64,000 nt of DNA from the NCBI GenBank assembly GCA_019137255.1, contig WPDH01000154.1:62001-126000 (forward strand), given 5' to 3'. Within the stretch, counting starts at the first letter, position 1. Every line of letters starts with the position of its first letter. The stretch is from Corinectria fuckeliana. Taxonomy: Eukaryota; Ascomycota; Sordariomycetes; Hypocreales; Nectriaceae. Below are positions 35,219 to 47,357 of this stretch, in pieces. A program made the translations under genes and the position numbers. A model generated the notes under the pieces. That model did not search any database, was not told the DNA's origin, and saw nothing but the letters and a program-made list of their open reading frames with translations.

Positions 35219-37066
35219 ATGGACATTGGGATATGGGAGAGCAAAAAAGGAAACAGGATGTAAGATGATGGCGACTGGGATACATGGGCAAGCGACATTG
35301 GGCAGGACAACTTTTGGATTTTTGTGATTTTTTGACTTGTGACATTACAGCGTGCTCTCCTTTACATTTGCTGGCGAAGGCAATAGCTTGTAATGAATGA
35401 ACCAGGGGTAGAAACATGTGCGATAGAGAATTAGACGGAATTCGATAATACATGTATCGAATAGCAGGATACCTGAACAATCCTTCCTCGTCCATCTTCC
35501 TCGTCCGTTGTGCTTGACAGATAGCTTCCCGGTGACGACGGAATCAGCAAAGGGACACGTGGCAGCGGACAGTCTGGATTTCGCGGGGCGAGCCTCGGCG
35601 GAAGGAGGTTGAGTAGAGTGTCAATGTCAAAAGGATCTAGGCCAGAGACACCCGTTCGTGGTGTAGGTTTGAGTGCCTAGGATGCGGTTGGGAGGGGTTG
35701 CGGGGGGAGAGTTGTGTACCGCCTTTGAGGGCCTAGAATATGTGTCATGTGACTGTCTGTCTACCTCGTGCACTCCGGATGACCCCAGATCGCGAGTCAG
35801 TCAAAAGTCCATCTCGCACGAGGCCACGGGCCACATCCTCAGCATTCCAATCTGCATCTGTCCATTCGCTCGCTATTGTATCTGTGGTAACCTTGGTATG
35901 TGAACAATCCAGCCACACAGCGTCCCTTTGTTCCACGCACAATAAGAAACGTACCGTCTATTAGATTAACGGGGTCGCTAGTTATGATTGGTAAAAACCA
36001 GGGTTGAACATGGCACGTGAAAGCTAGCTAGTATTGGCTTGGGCAATTTTTCGACGTTATATATGCACCTATCCATCATCGCACTAAAAAAAAAGCCCTG
36101 ATTCGAACTTAGCGTGGCTTGGCGATTAGATTTGACCCCATGTTTGCCTTAGAGTCTGACCCAACTTCACTCCTTCATCATCACCTTCTCAATTACTACC
36201 CGAATGTCCAAATTTGCTTCCGCGCCCTCCACCTATTCTACTGCAACTTCCCAGTCGACACGTCTGCTAGGACCTGTCCTTGGCCACAACCATGTCTATT
36301 TTCGCCGTATTCCCTGCCTTTGCCCTTTTCCCCATCGTAACTGAGCAAAAGTTTGCTCGACCCTGATGACCCGAAACCACGAATACTAGCCCTGATGCCC
36401 GTACTACCCAGAAACCACACCGCTGTATGTGCTGTTGATAGTGCTCTACGGCTTCAAATCCTTGTGCACACCAACTCCTGCCCCGGCGCTGCCAAAGTGC
36501 TTTCTTATATGGATCTGATCAGAAGTAACCAATGGTCTAAGACAAGTGCTGGCCTTATGATGTAGTGCGACTAGTGTCGCTATTATATCTCCATCCCATT
36601 ATGCATGCTGCAGATGATGCTAGTTGCTGGTGTTTATACTGTTGATGAGTGGTGGTGGATCCGATGATGCGTCATGGTTGGTTGTGTAAATCACCTTGTG
36701 GGAGTTGGGAATGCTACATGGGGATGCTTCAAAACACCTAGGAATATCCCCAAGACCATTTTTTACTGCGCATGGAAAGCTTCACGCGGGTTGGCGGAAA
36801 GTATGCTGCTTTGGCTGGCTGCCAGCTGCCAGCGGTGGTCAGCGTTTGCCAGCGACGATGCCCTCACCACCAACCGCCACCACAGCGCCAACAACCACCA
36901 CTCACCACCACGGTCCCAACCACCACCACAACCACCGACCGTCTTCCTGACGGTGACTAATCCTCACCAAGAGGGACCAAGGGCGTAGATACCCTTATAT
37001 AGTCAAATCGTTCGACCTCCCTTCCAAGGAGCAGCAGGCGCCGGCTGGTACCCGGTCAGGTCAAAC
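35219..37066. other. Gene-poor intergenic region
   Basis: About 1.8 kb after the protease stop. No open frame longer than about 105 codons and none with a recognisable domain. The 36860-36940 patch is rich in CCACCA-type words. It holds the protease 3' UTR and otherwise nothing I can name. Confidence 0.4.
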
Positions 37067-37228
37067 TGCTCCCTATGGTGGAGTGGTAGGATGGCATGGA
37101 AGGGGATGGGAGGATAATGGCTACGACTCGTCGACAACCCGGTTCGAATCCCGGCTCAGCAACCCCGACGACAACCCGACTCGACGACAAGGGACGTAGG
37201 AGCCTCTCACGAGGCTCCGAACCCTTTT
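37067..37228 (+). ncRNA. tRNA-like, Pol III-type locus with 3' hairpin and T4
   Basis: A perfect B-box (GGTTCGAATCC, 37141-37151) follows an A-box-like TGGTGGAGTGG (37076-37086) by 65 bp, longer than an intronless tRNA. TGCT (37067-37070) could pair with AGCA (37158-37161) as a partial acceptor stem, but the remaining acceptor pairs and one T-stem pair fail, so it is not a normal tRNA. Downstream is a perfect 8-bp hairpin, GGAGCCTC/GAGGCTCC with loop TCAC (37199-37218), and then TTTT (37225-37228), the form of a Pol III terminator. It could be a tRNA pseudogene, a tRNA-derived SINE head or a small Pol III RNA. Confidence 0.35.
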
Positions 37229-37676
37229 GCCAGTTAAGCCTATTTTCTTGATAGTGGCTTTTTTTCTTTTTGTGTCACTCTATGATCTTGGGCTTGCTAT
37301 TTTGGGTTTTGCAGACGAGGCTTTGGCTTGAGTGAGTGATGATAGTATCTTTATTAGAAATCCTGGAAACTCCCCAAGCCACAGCGATATTGTGGCGCTA
37401 AAGCGTGGCTTTGGCACGATCTGCGATGGCGAGGTGGTGAAAACACTTTAGGCTCGAGCGAAACTTATTCCCTCTGTAATTTTAAGTTGTGTATTGTATA
37501 CCTTGGCAACTGAATCGTTGCTGTTACCTCACTCTACTAGTAAATTCCAGTTATTGAAATCTCCACGACGTTGCACCGTGGCACTGGGTGGTTACCACAA
37601 CTGTCTAACTACTGCCTAGGACAACAACAAAATAGCAACACACTTCGACGACAAGACCATCTCGTGGTACAGAAAC

Positions 37677-39409
37677 TCAAGACTGCCTGCTTTTGGCAGG
37701 CCCAGCAAGGATAGAGAATTGACCGCCAGCACCGGCCCACGTGACGGCACTGTCCTTCAGATGGTTGCGTTTGACCTGTCGTGCAACCTCGACGTCGCTA
37801 TACGACCCAAGCCCAAGTTGACCCGACGACCCGAATCCTGTAGCATACGCAGTGCCCTCTCTGTTGACGAAGATGGTATGGTCGGTGCCACAGGCGACAT
37901 GAACAGCATCGCCAACGCTTGGGACGATGGTCGGGCGGAGACAAATGCGCGGCTTGTTGCGCTCATCGTATCGGATCAGGTCTTTGTTCTCGAGCTGCTC
38001 TGTGGTAAAGCTGATGCCGAGCTGTCCGCCGTCCATTCGGCCCCAGACGAGGCATTTGCCGTCGACCGTCATAGCAGCAGAGTGGTGAGCGCCGCCAGCA
38101 ATGACGGTGACGCCCTCGCCGCATAAGCCGGGTATCTTCATTGGGTACGGCAGGAGGGCCGAGTCGCCGCCAGCTTCCTTTGCATAGCCCGCTTCGCCAA
38201 AGCTGTTCAACCCCCAGCCCCAGACGTTGTCCTTGTGATCAATGGCAAAGGAGTGGTACTCCCCGGATGCGATATATTTGGCTCGTTGGCGGCAGACTTC
38301 GACTAGGCGGGGCTTCAGATGCTCTTGGTGGCGCCCGAAGAGGCGACGGCCAAGTTGGTTTTGCTCGTGAGCGCCCCATCCCCACACGGATCCCGTGGCA
38401 TCGAGAGCCAAGGCGTGGTTCGCTCCGCAGGTGACTTGTACAATCTTCGCAAGACCTCCGATGCAGGTGGGTGTTTTCTGCTTCTCGATGAGTTGTCCGT
38501 CGGAATCATACCCAAACTCGTTGTCGCCTGAGGCGTTCTATAAGTACGTTAGCGACAGCCTAAGGCGAATCATCATGTGCGGAAACCCACCCGAAACGTA
38601 CCCCATCCATAGACAAGGCCATGGTGGGTAAGCGCGAAGCTGCAGCTATCGCCCGCGGCAACCTGGACAAATCGCGTGCCTGGGGGAAAGCTGTCGGCGG
38701 GGATTGCCGCAGGGATGGACTCGTGCGGGTTCAGCTCCCCTTCTTCCTCGTCACTCGAGCCGTCTCGTTCCGCATCCCGATACATGCCATCCCATTCGGT
38801 ATCTCGTCCCAGAGCCCAGTTGTCGTTGACACCCCAGGTGATGATCTTGTTGTCCGACGTTAAAACAACAGTGTGCATGCCCCCGCATGCGATCTGAACG
38901 ACCCGAGGCTTCGACGGTTGACTGCTGGCGGGATCGAGATATGGGTTGACGCAAGGGGTGAGGGCTTCCGTCGTGTTGGGTCCGAGGCCAAGCTCGCAGT
39001 TCTCGCCGTTGCCGAAGGGGAAAACTGAGAGGACTTGGGTAGGAACTTTGTTAAGAGGAGGGGGAGACCGAGGCGCTTCTGAATCTGCCTGCGTACTTTC
39101 TGGCGCGATTTTGGTCCTCTTTAACAGACGCTTCTCACCGGCTTCGGGAGCTTTCTTCCGTTTACTAGACGGAGGTGGAACGGAGGCAGTGCCATTAGGC
39201 TTCGAAGTTCCTGATTAGAAGGGAATATAGTGAGCAGAGCAGCGCATTAAAAAAGATGACGAGACGGTGCGCGTACTTTTACTCGACTTAGTTTTCCTTT
39301 CGGTGGCAGCAGCTTGCTTTTTGGAAGTTGCCGCGTTGAGCTTTTTACCCACTCGAGCGGCTGATTTAGTGGCAGTCGGCAGCTTCGCCGAGGACCTCTT
39401 GGGAGGCAT
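37677..39409 (-). CDS. RCC1-repeat Ran guanine-nucleotide exchange factor
   Basis: Exons complement(37677..38537, 38591..39210, 39277..39409) encode 537 residues. The N-terminus is very basic (MPPKRSSAKLP...), as expected for a chromatin-bound nuclear protein. Seven RCC1-type blades follow, each with the G-x-N/D-x-x-G-x-L-G pattern, for example NDNWALG, EQNQLGR, NSFGEAG, GRMDGGQLG and GSSGQLGLG. The family (yeast Srm1, fission yeast Pim1) loads GTP on Ran and so drives nuclear transport and spindle assembly. The second intron was placed to give YGWGTFR followed by the NASGDNEFGY segment, which fits the conserved WGTFRxxxG junction; an earlier GTACGT donor would shift frame. A second ATG six bases upstream (39415) is possible. 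Confidence 0.93.
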
Positions 39410-39609
39410 TGTCATGCGGTGGCCTTGAGTTTCGGGTGCGTGGAATTTTAGAGGTGAATGAGGGTTGAAATTGGAGGTGGTCGGCCGGATTTGATATTTT
39501 GTTTATATCGCGGCGCGTGTCACGACCCATGGTATGATCAGGTAGTTCTTTGTTCATGTTGACTTCAACACTTGGACGAAAGCCCTTCTTCCACATAGCA
39601 GCCTTTGAT

Positions 39610-39725
39610 ATCTCTTTGACCGCCGTAAGCCTCCAGGCAAGACACTCACTCTTAAGTTCCTATTCTCTCATTGGCACAGACCCCAAAAAGCCACATGGTC
39701 GGAGGCTTACGGCAGTCAAAGAGAT
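39610..39725. repeat. 25-bp inverted repeat with 66-bp spacer
   Basis: The left arm at 39610-39634 and the right arm at 39701-39725 are reverse complements in 24 of 25 positions. The one difference is a G/A transition. The right arm reads GGAGGCTTACGGCAGTCAAA plus GAGAT. The arms do not extend into flanking or spacer DNA. It could be a small non-autonomous element (MITE-like), a footprint of an inversion, or a strong hairpin. It lies about 200-315 bp upstream of the RCC1 start codon. Confidence 0.8.
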
Positions 39726-40629
39726 TGTGTAGATCGGGTCTCCAGAATGGGTCACACCCCCCTAATGGCGACCCCGCCGCGACGCGAATTTGGACGCGTC
39801 TCCATCCAAGCTTGGCTAAATTGGCCCGTTCTTTGTCCATGGCATCGTCAAAGACTGATCGAGAGATCCTGCCAGCTGAAGCTGTGAGAGAGGTCGAGCG
39901 AGGTGCCAAAATCAAGCGGGCCGTTGCGAAGCTTGGTGGTCTGCCCCCATCAACACTACGAGGCAGTCTCTCGAGAAGAGATAGCCTGGTAAAGGGGAGG
40001 TCGGTCGGGCCTAGTCGCATCTTCAATATGGGCCAAACCGGCATTGCAGAGGGCGAAAGCAAGGCAGGTAGAGTCAGCCATCAGTGCCTCTATTACGAGT
40101 CACTCTGCCGTTACATCGAGTGAATCCCTCCAGACTAAGGGGAGAGGGGAGTTTGTGGATTTGGCTCCTTCTAGGTGGCCCGTGCTGCCGGAGCCCGCGG
40201 TTGATGGCTGAGTGAGCTACCACATGTCGCGACGCCGACCAGCCGGATGGGCGATGGCAGACGGCATTGGGCGGGCTGTACATAGTAACTGGTCATGACT
40301 AGGAGACGGTGCGGTTTGCGTCAGTACCTGGCTGAAGCAGATCATCGCATCACGGGGAAGCTTTGGGCGCGATGGAACGAACCATTTCATTTCCCTAGCT
40401 CCGTCTCCTATTCGCACTTTGCACGGAAAGCCCCAGCCGAGACGCGATGGATGCTACGTGGGATCCAAGGCGTTGGGCTCGTGCGTTTGTCCACTTCAAG
40501 TGTCCAGCCTGCTTGCCTGCTTCTGCTTCTCGGTGGTGCCCGAACGAGCTTGTCTCGACATGGCCCGGTCGAAAAGTAAGAAGAATAAGCTTAATTCTGC
40601 TCTGGCCTGGGGTTAGGCGAAACTCTTTA

Positions 40630-40656
40630 AACTCCCCGAACTCCCCGAACTCCCCA
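40630..40656. repeat. 9-bp tandem repeat, three copies
   Basis: AACTCCCCG occurs twice and is followed by a third copy ending in A. It is a short microsatellite in non-coding DNA with no clear role. Confidence 0.7.
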
Positions 40657-42503
40657 ATGTATCATCGTCGTTCTTGATTTGAGAGAAAAGAGTCCTAACA
40701 AAGTCGATGCCATCTTATCTGGCGGGAACAGGGCAACACCATGTCGTTGTCGTGAATGGAGAGGCGGGGACCTACTTCACCACTATCGACTTCCGAAGCT
40801 GCAAGCAGACAGGGTTAGACCTCCTGGGTTCCCCGACGAGCCGCAGCCTTGTTTGCTAGTGTTGATGACGTCTTTCAAGCCTGCGCTGATGCGACACAGG
40901 TTGACAGGGCCCTGGTCGCTGCGCTCTCCCAGCGAGACGACGCCACAGGCGTTTTCCGACCAGAATAACATGGGCCTTCCATTCGTGATCTCCGTCGTCT
41001 TACTTCAACTTCACATCGCGTTACCTAAGTGAAGACCTGTGCCCCGCGGGCCTCGGTCTCGCATCGATTTGATTCGGTCAAAAAAAAAAGGCAAGCGGCA
41101 AGGTCTGTTGAATTAGTCGATTGCGTGCTTGGTATCAGTCGCAAGCTTTTCGTAATGAATCGTAATGAACACACCTAGGGCGAGAGAGTAAAGCCGAGAT
41201 CCGGAGAAGTTAGTGGCCGCCTAGAAGGCGACACAAGCCAAATCCCTCACTCGATCTCTTGACAATCGTCCTGTGACAGCAGTCTCTTCCTTGAGCTGCC
41301 TATTTGGTGCTGCACAGTCGTTGGCTGACTGGTCCATGCGGCATCCTGTCCGTCTCACCACCTTGACGCTGATAGCATTGGATAAGTTTGTGAAAGGAAT
41401 TCGCCCGGCTTCGCACTAAAACCCACCCTTTTCGGGGAAGGCGAGCCAATCAATCCGCCTCCGGACATTCTTCCCGCGCCCCATCGTTCCCTCTGCTGCC
41501 CAGGTACGTCCAAGATCGACCGCCGGGGGCCCGGGCTAGTGGCGTTGGGATTTACGTGGTGATGCGATTTCCGGTGCTGACCCGCTTGGTGTGTTTGCTT
41601 GCCTCTGGGACAGTTCTGGGTCGTCGGTGGTCTGCCTGCCAGCGCCGGAAGTTCGGCACTTGGCGCGGAGGGTTTTGCGGGACGAGTGGAGTTGAGGGAG
41701 GATCCTACACCGGCCTGCAGCATCGACTTCATCCAGAAGTTGCTCTCGTTGCATGGTTGTCCATGCCCACTGTCCTTGTTGGTCAGACTTGTTAGCTTAT
41801 CACACTGTAGGATTAGACTAACACCCTGTGCTCCATGAAATTAAGTATCTGACCAGGGTTTTTAGAGGGCCGGGGAGACCTTACGTACATAGTACATAGC
41901 TTACGCCTGAGCCTACCCAAGCATGTCTCAAATGGTCTGCATCCGACCTGTGGAGTTGCGGTTTCTCTCCCGCGGGACAGCGTCAGGCCAGCTCTGGCAA
42001 ACTACCACCAGCGTGCGTGGGGAGGGATCTCGGAGCCTTGTTCATTGGGCGCGTGCGTGGTGTTTCGTCTTGGATCGCCCAGTCCGGACCCTAGTGACGT
42101 ATCAACCGATATGGAAGGCGTGCGAGGGGGCGTCCGTGAAGCAAGACTCAGACCTGCAGTACGTGGACTGTAGGACGCTAGACCCTGTGCATGCAATGTA
42201 CCTGTGCGAACGAGCATGCCCAGATGCTAAGGTTTCCTTGGAGTTGGGTCGATGTTGCCTTTGTCGATCTGTCTTAAATATTGCCTGCTCCCGTCTCGGG
42301 GTTTCAGAGTTTCGTTGCTCACTCTGGTGTCTCTCCTGGCTTGAGTTTCCTTCTGCTGCCATCCTCTCGTGTTTCTTTCTAGCTTCCCAGAATCGGAATG
42401 GAAGCGTAGTCAGATCAAATTGACACCCCACAACGACAATCAGCCAAAGCCACCTTCCGAGGCACTCACCTTCCACGAAGACGGATACACAGACGACGCC
42501 ATC

Positions 42504-44210
42504 ATGTCCGAAAAGTCAGAACTCAAGTATGCTCCCGAGAGCCGCGACCCGGAGCCGGCTCAGTCCTCTGCTCCTCACTCCCGATGGGCTGCATTGTTCG
42601 GTGGGAGCGGCGTCGCCGTCGGCCCCCGCATCGCCGGCCTGCCCGACTTCATCAAGAACGATGTTTCAGACAGCGAGGACACAAGCTCGGCCATCGTCAA
42701 CAAGCAAATAGCGGCCGAGGATGGCTCGGCGATCCAATACCGCACTTGCTCGTGGCAAAAGACAGCGGCCCTGCTCTTCAGCGAGTACATCTGCCTGGCC
42801 ATTATGAGCTTTCCCTGGTCGTACAGTGTGCTGGGATTGGTCCCAGGTCTGATCCTGACAGTCGTTGTTGCGGCCATCGTGTTGTACACCAGTCTCGTTC
42901 TTTGGAAGTTTTGCCTCCGACACCCCGAGGTGCGCGACGTGTGCGATCTTGGCCAGATGCTGTTCTGGGGCAAAGAATGGGCCTGGTGGGGGACAGCTGT
43001 CATGTTCGTTTTGAACAATACCTTCATCCAGGTAAGTCGACCATTTTCCTACATATAGATTAGCATCTGACTCAAAGCAGGGTCTTCACGTCCTTGTGGG
43101 CGCAGAATATATCAACACCATGACAGAGGCCGACAGCATTGGTCATTGCCGCACCGTGTCGTTTTCCGTCGCCATTACCGTCATTTGCTGGCTGGCTTCG
43201 CTGCCTCGAACTTTCGACATGCTGTCCAAACTCGGTACGGCTTCGGCAATCTTCACCTTCATTTCGGTAGTCCTCGCCGCCGTCTTTGCAGGCGTGCAGG
43301 GCAAGCCGGCCGGGTATGACCTCGCCACCCTAGGCGAGCCTATCGTCACAGCCCTCCCAGTGAAAGGAACCACGTTCGTCAATGGCATGTCTGCCTTCCT
43401 AAACATCAGTTACACCTTCATTGGACAGATTACGCTGCCCAGCTTCATTGCTGAGATGCGCGATCCTCGGTAAGAAGAAGAAGGCCTGTAATACTCGTTG
43501 TAATATGAATACTGATAAAGTCATAGCGACTTCCCCAAGTCCCTCTGGGCCTGCACCATCGCCGAAATTTTCGTCTTCAGCATCGTCGGAGCTGTCGTAT
43601 ACGCCTACTCCGGCAACCAGTACGTGACTGCGCCGGCCTTTGGCTCACTGCAAACGGTATACAAGAAGGCGGCCTTTTCATTCATGATTCCGACCATCAT
43701 TTTCCTGGGTTGCCTGTATGCGTCAGTGACAGCGCGATTCGTCTTCTTCCGCGTCTTCCGCAACTCCAAGCACGTCAACAGCCACACCGTAGTGGGTTGG
43801 AGCTCGTGGGCCGGCATTTTGCTGGTGACCTGGATCTTCGCCTTCATCATATCCCAGGTTATCCCGTTCTTTAGTTCCCGTAAGTTTTCCCAGCTTTGGT
43901 ATCGCCCGTCGTGGGTTTGCCACTGACACATTTATTAGTACTCTCCGTTATGTCATCTCTCTTCGACTCTTGGTTCGGCTTCATCTTCTGGGGCGTGGCG
44001 TTCTTCCGGATGCGAACTGCTGACCACGCGGTGGGACGACGACACAACCCTATTACGGACAAGATAGGGGTCGTGGTCAACGCGCTTCTGATCGCCATTG
44101 GCATCATGTTCCTCACGGTGGGAACATATGCCAGTGTCCAGGGAATCGTCGATCAGTTCGAAGCCGGGTCGGTCCGCAGTGTCTTCGGGTGCTCCAGCAA
44201 TGGCATCTGA
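42504..44210 (+). CDS. Neutral amino acid permease (AAAP family, Mtr-like)
   Basis: Exons 42504..43031, 43081..43469, 43527..43879 and 43939..44210 encode 513 residues. A hydrophilic N-terminus of about 95 residues (MSEKSELKY...) is followed by about eleven hydrophobic segments. The first contains FSEYICLAIMSFPWSYSVLG, the helix-break region that binds substrate in this family. The layout resembles Neurospora Mtr and related fungal permeases for neutral and aromatic amino acids. It should sit in the plasma membrane and import amino acids with protons. An ATG upstream in the same frame would add 45 residues, but the MSEK start fits the family better. Introns of 49-59 nt have CTGAC-type branch sites. 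Substrate preference cannot be fixed from sequence. Confidence 0.92.
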
Positions 44211-46096
44211 GCGTGGGACAGTTAATTTGCGTTAATACCCAGGATGTAGTCGTCGAGGAGAATGGGTTAAGTATGTTGCATGGAGTGGCCCTATAGAATA
44301 TATGCATGTCTTAATGTGTCTGGATTTGCTGGATCTCGTCCATTTCCGAAGAGACCTCGAGCATTGGTCGTGATTGCAAGTGCTTAGAAACTTGGTCCGG
44401 TCGTTGTCGCATGCTAGTCTCTGAAAATGTTGTTCCTGAAGGGCTGTAAGGGGCATGATGCCGAGGCTTGGAGGGTTCAGCGTCGAAGACTAGTTGACAG
44501 ATGGCGAAGAACATTATCGCTAGCGATACTGGACGAAGATGATGCAAAAGAGGAGATGAAGTTGGCTTGGCTGAGGTGAGGTCATTGAGCCTCAAGCCAA
44601 GAGCAACGCCACCTACCACCTTCCCACCTGCCACATGCCACCTGCCAAGAACGCCGAGAAGCGAAACGGGCGCACGTTCCCACTCTTAATTCCATCGTGA
44701 GGAAGAGAGGCTAGACTCTGAAACTTGCTGAAGACGCCACGCACAATCACTCCGATCTTCAATTAAATGATGTAGGTATTCTTGGAGGACGTTGTCAAGG
44801 CCGGTGCGCAAGACTACGAGCTTGAGAGCTCAACCATGGCCGGAGTCTCAAGAGGCGCACTGCTTTCCTTCTCGCCCTGGTCACGTAGCCTAGGCTTCTA
44901 GACCAAAGGACAAGAGCGCCTGGATCCGCTTTCCCCTGGGAAATTGTTTCAACTGCAGTCAAGTACGAGGTTCGTAGCTCGACTTGGGATGAACCGATTG
45001 ATAACCAGCGTCTCCACCTGTCGCGAAGAAATGGACCAAGAAGACCCAAGACGTTACAAACCGACCCATAAGAGGTGGAGCACGACGGGGCGGACCCCTG
45101 ACCTGAGAATCACTCATGCAAGTCTTTTCAGATACCTTGTCACTACCGGTGATGCTGAGCAAAGACACAGGTAGTATTCGCAAACCCGTCTCGATATGCA
45201 CATGGCCAGGCACGGGCAATGCGTCCGCAGCTGGTTGAGCATAATGGTCTGAGACGGGAGAGCGGTCAACGCCCCATTGGACACGTTTAATGTGAGGCAT
45301 GGATCCCTAGCTGTCCGATTCAAGTTCTCGTCCGGTCATTGAGGGGCTCTCTAGGCAATCGCGTTTCAATTCGTCTCGTATCCGTATCTGTATCCGTATC
45401 TGCACAGTTGAGGTTGTTGTACATGGTAGAACAAGACTCAGATCAACTACGTACTAGATTAGATATCTTGTTATCTATTTACTGTTATTCATTTACCTAG
45501 GAGAAACTAACCAAGGCGATCAACCCCAGACCACTATGCAATATCCCAGCAAAACCTGTGAGAATTCCATGAATGAAGACCAAGTCCAGACTCTCGGAGG
45601 GGAAGTTGACGGAAAAAGAAAAAAAAGGAAGCTTTCAAGTTCCAACAAATATCTACCGACAGATCGTACGGATATCCATGCTCATCCCCGGAACTAGACG
45701 GCTCCGGATGCACCACTCGCACCACTTATGCCTCCCCTCCCGCCCTCCTCCGAAAGCTTGGACTCCCAGCAGCTTCAGCTCCCTACAATCGCCACGCACA
45801 GCTGCCCCACGCTGCCATTGGCCTACATGCCACATGCCACTTATCGCCCCTCGATCCCCTGAAAACTACCCCTAAAATTTCACCGCTTTCCGGGCAGGTA
45901 TCCTCCGAACAACCCCTAGTCACCAACTACACCCATCTAACAGCGCTTCGTTTTCCGTATTTCAACACCACGCTCTCGCGCGAACTTGGCTGCCGCGTCT
46001 TCTCCCCCCTCCTTGCTTCCTCTTCTTCTCTCCTCGGTTCTTCAAGAAACATCACCAGCCATAAAAGAGGCACAACAGGTACATCCGAGACTCACA
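44211..46096. other. Gene-poor intergenic region
   Basis: About 1.9 kb between two genes on the same strand. It holds the permease 3' UTR and the desaturase promoter. Open frames are under about 115 codons and carry no domain. A pyrimidine-rich leader lies directly before the desaturase start. Confidence 0.4.
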
Positions 46097-47357
46097 ATGA
46101 CCTCCCGCGCATCCACCGTTACCTCCAAGGCCAACGGCGACAAGCCGGTCGCCAAGAGCGATGCCTCCAAGTCCCACGACTTCTTCTGGACCTACACCGA
46201 GGAGCCTCATCGCACTCGTCGTCTGGCCATCATCAAGGCTCACCCCGAGGTTCGTTCCCTTGTGCCACAGTCTCCAATTGGTGCCCTCGCCCGGACTTCC
46301 CCCAGCTGACGTCTCTCTCGCGCAACAGGTCACCAAGCTCTGTGGCCCCGAGCCGTTGACCAAATGGGTAGTTCTCGGCGTCGTCTCCCTCCAGGTCGTC
46401 CTCGCCCTTCTCCTCCAGTCGACGTCCTTCTGGTCCTGGAAGCTCTGGGCTGTCGCCTACGTCTTTGGCGCCACCGCCAACCAGAACCTCTTCCTCGCCA
46501 TCCACGAAATCTCCCACAACCTGGCCTTCAAGAGCCCTCGCCTCAATCGCTTGATCGCCATCTTTGCCAACTTGCCCATTGGCATCCCTTACAGCGCCTC
46601 GTTCCGGGTATGTCCTTGCGCCGCTTGCGCTGGCATTGTCGAGGGATAGCATCTCGTTGAGATTGCCTTGCTAATTTGTTGCCTCAAGCCTTACCACCTC
46701 ACCCACCACAAGTCCCTCGGCGTCGATGGCCTTGATACCGATCTCCCGACCGCTTTCGAAGGCGTTTTCCTCGACTCGATCCTCGGCAAGGCTTTCTTCT
46801 GCACCTTCCAGATCTTCTTCTACGCTCTTCGCCCCATGGCCGTCTACCGCATCCCCCTGACCCAGATTCACCTTCTCAACGTCATCGTCCAGGTCTCTTT
46901 CGACGCCGCCCTCATCCACTTCGGCTCCGTCAACTCCTTCCTCTACCTTCTCGTCTCCTCTTTCCTCGCTGGAAGCCTCCACCCCCTCGCCGGCCACTTC
47001 ATCGCCGAGCACTACGTTTACGAAACCGTCACCCCCTCCCAGAAGCAGCCGGACAACCGCATTCCCATCCCCGAGACCTTCTCCTACTACGGACCCCTCA
47101 ACTTCTTCACCTACAACGTCGGCCTCCACAACGAGCACCACGACTTCCCCGCCGTCCCTTGGACCCGCCTCCATGCCGTCCGGGACCTGGCCCCCGAGTT
47201 CTACGATAGCCTGCCCCGCCACGAGAGCTGGGTCTATGCCATCTGGCGCTTCATCCTGGACCCCAACGTGGGCATGACCTGCCGCGTCAAGCGTAAGGAG
47301 GGTGGCCGCATCGTCGGCGGTGCCGTCAAATGGAAGGATTCCGAGATCGAGGCCTAA
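46097..47357 (+). CDS. Sphingolipid delta-4 desaturase (DEGS/Dsd1 type)
   Basis: Exons 46097..46249, 46329..46607 and 46689..47357 encode 366 residues. An N-terminal lipid-desaturase segment (SKSHDFFWTYTEEPH) precedes hydrophobic helices. The three histidine boxes that bind the di-iron centre are present: HEISH (110-114), HLTHH (147-151) and HNEHH (291-295). The enzyme puts the 4,5-trans double bond into the sphingoid base of dihydroceramide in the ER. In filamentous fungi it is on the route to glucosylceramide. Length and motif spacing are normal. The extra N-terminal 20 residues are Ser/Lys-rich. It is followed, convergently, by the ER contact-site receptor VAP/Scs2. Confidence 0.96.

Larger units (their letters stand above)
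39410..42503. other. Long gene-poor divergent region
   Basis: About 3.1 kb between the RCC1 start and the amino acid permease start. It contains a 25-bp inverted repeat (39610-39634 with 39701-39725) and a 9-bp tandem repeat (40630-40656). Open frames up to about 166 codons have no domain, poor codon structure or overlap in several frames. I see no supported gene. It holds the promoters of RCC1 and the permease. Confidence 0.45.

Noticed and set aside
37067..37161. A functional intron-containing tRNA
   Set aside because: Only four acceptor pairs form, the T-stem has a C-C mismatch and no 7-base anticodon loop with a 5-bp stem can be drawn.
39652..40123. Overlapping 136- and 150-codon open frames on opposite strands
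   Set aside because: They overlap each other and part of the inverted repeat; neither resembles a protein family.
33821..47357. Secondary-metabolite or pathogenicity gene cluster around the protease, permease and desaturase
   Set aside because: No PKS, NRPS, terpene synthase, P450 or cluster regulator is present; the genes between are housekeeping.
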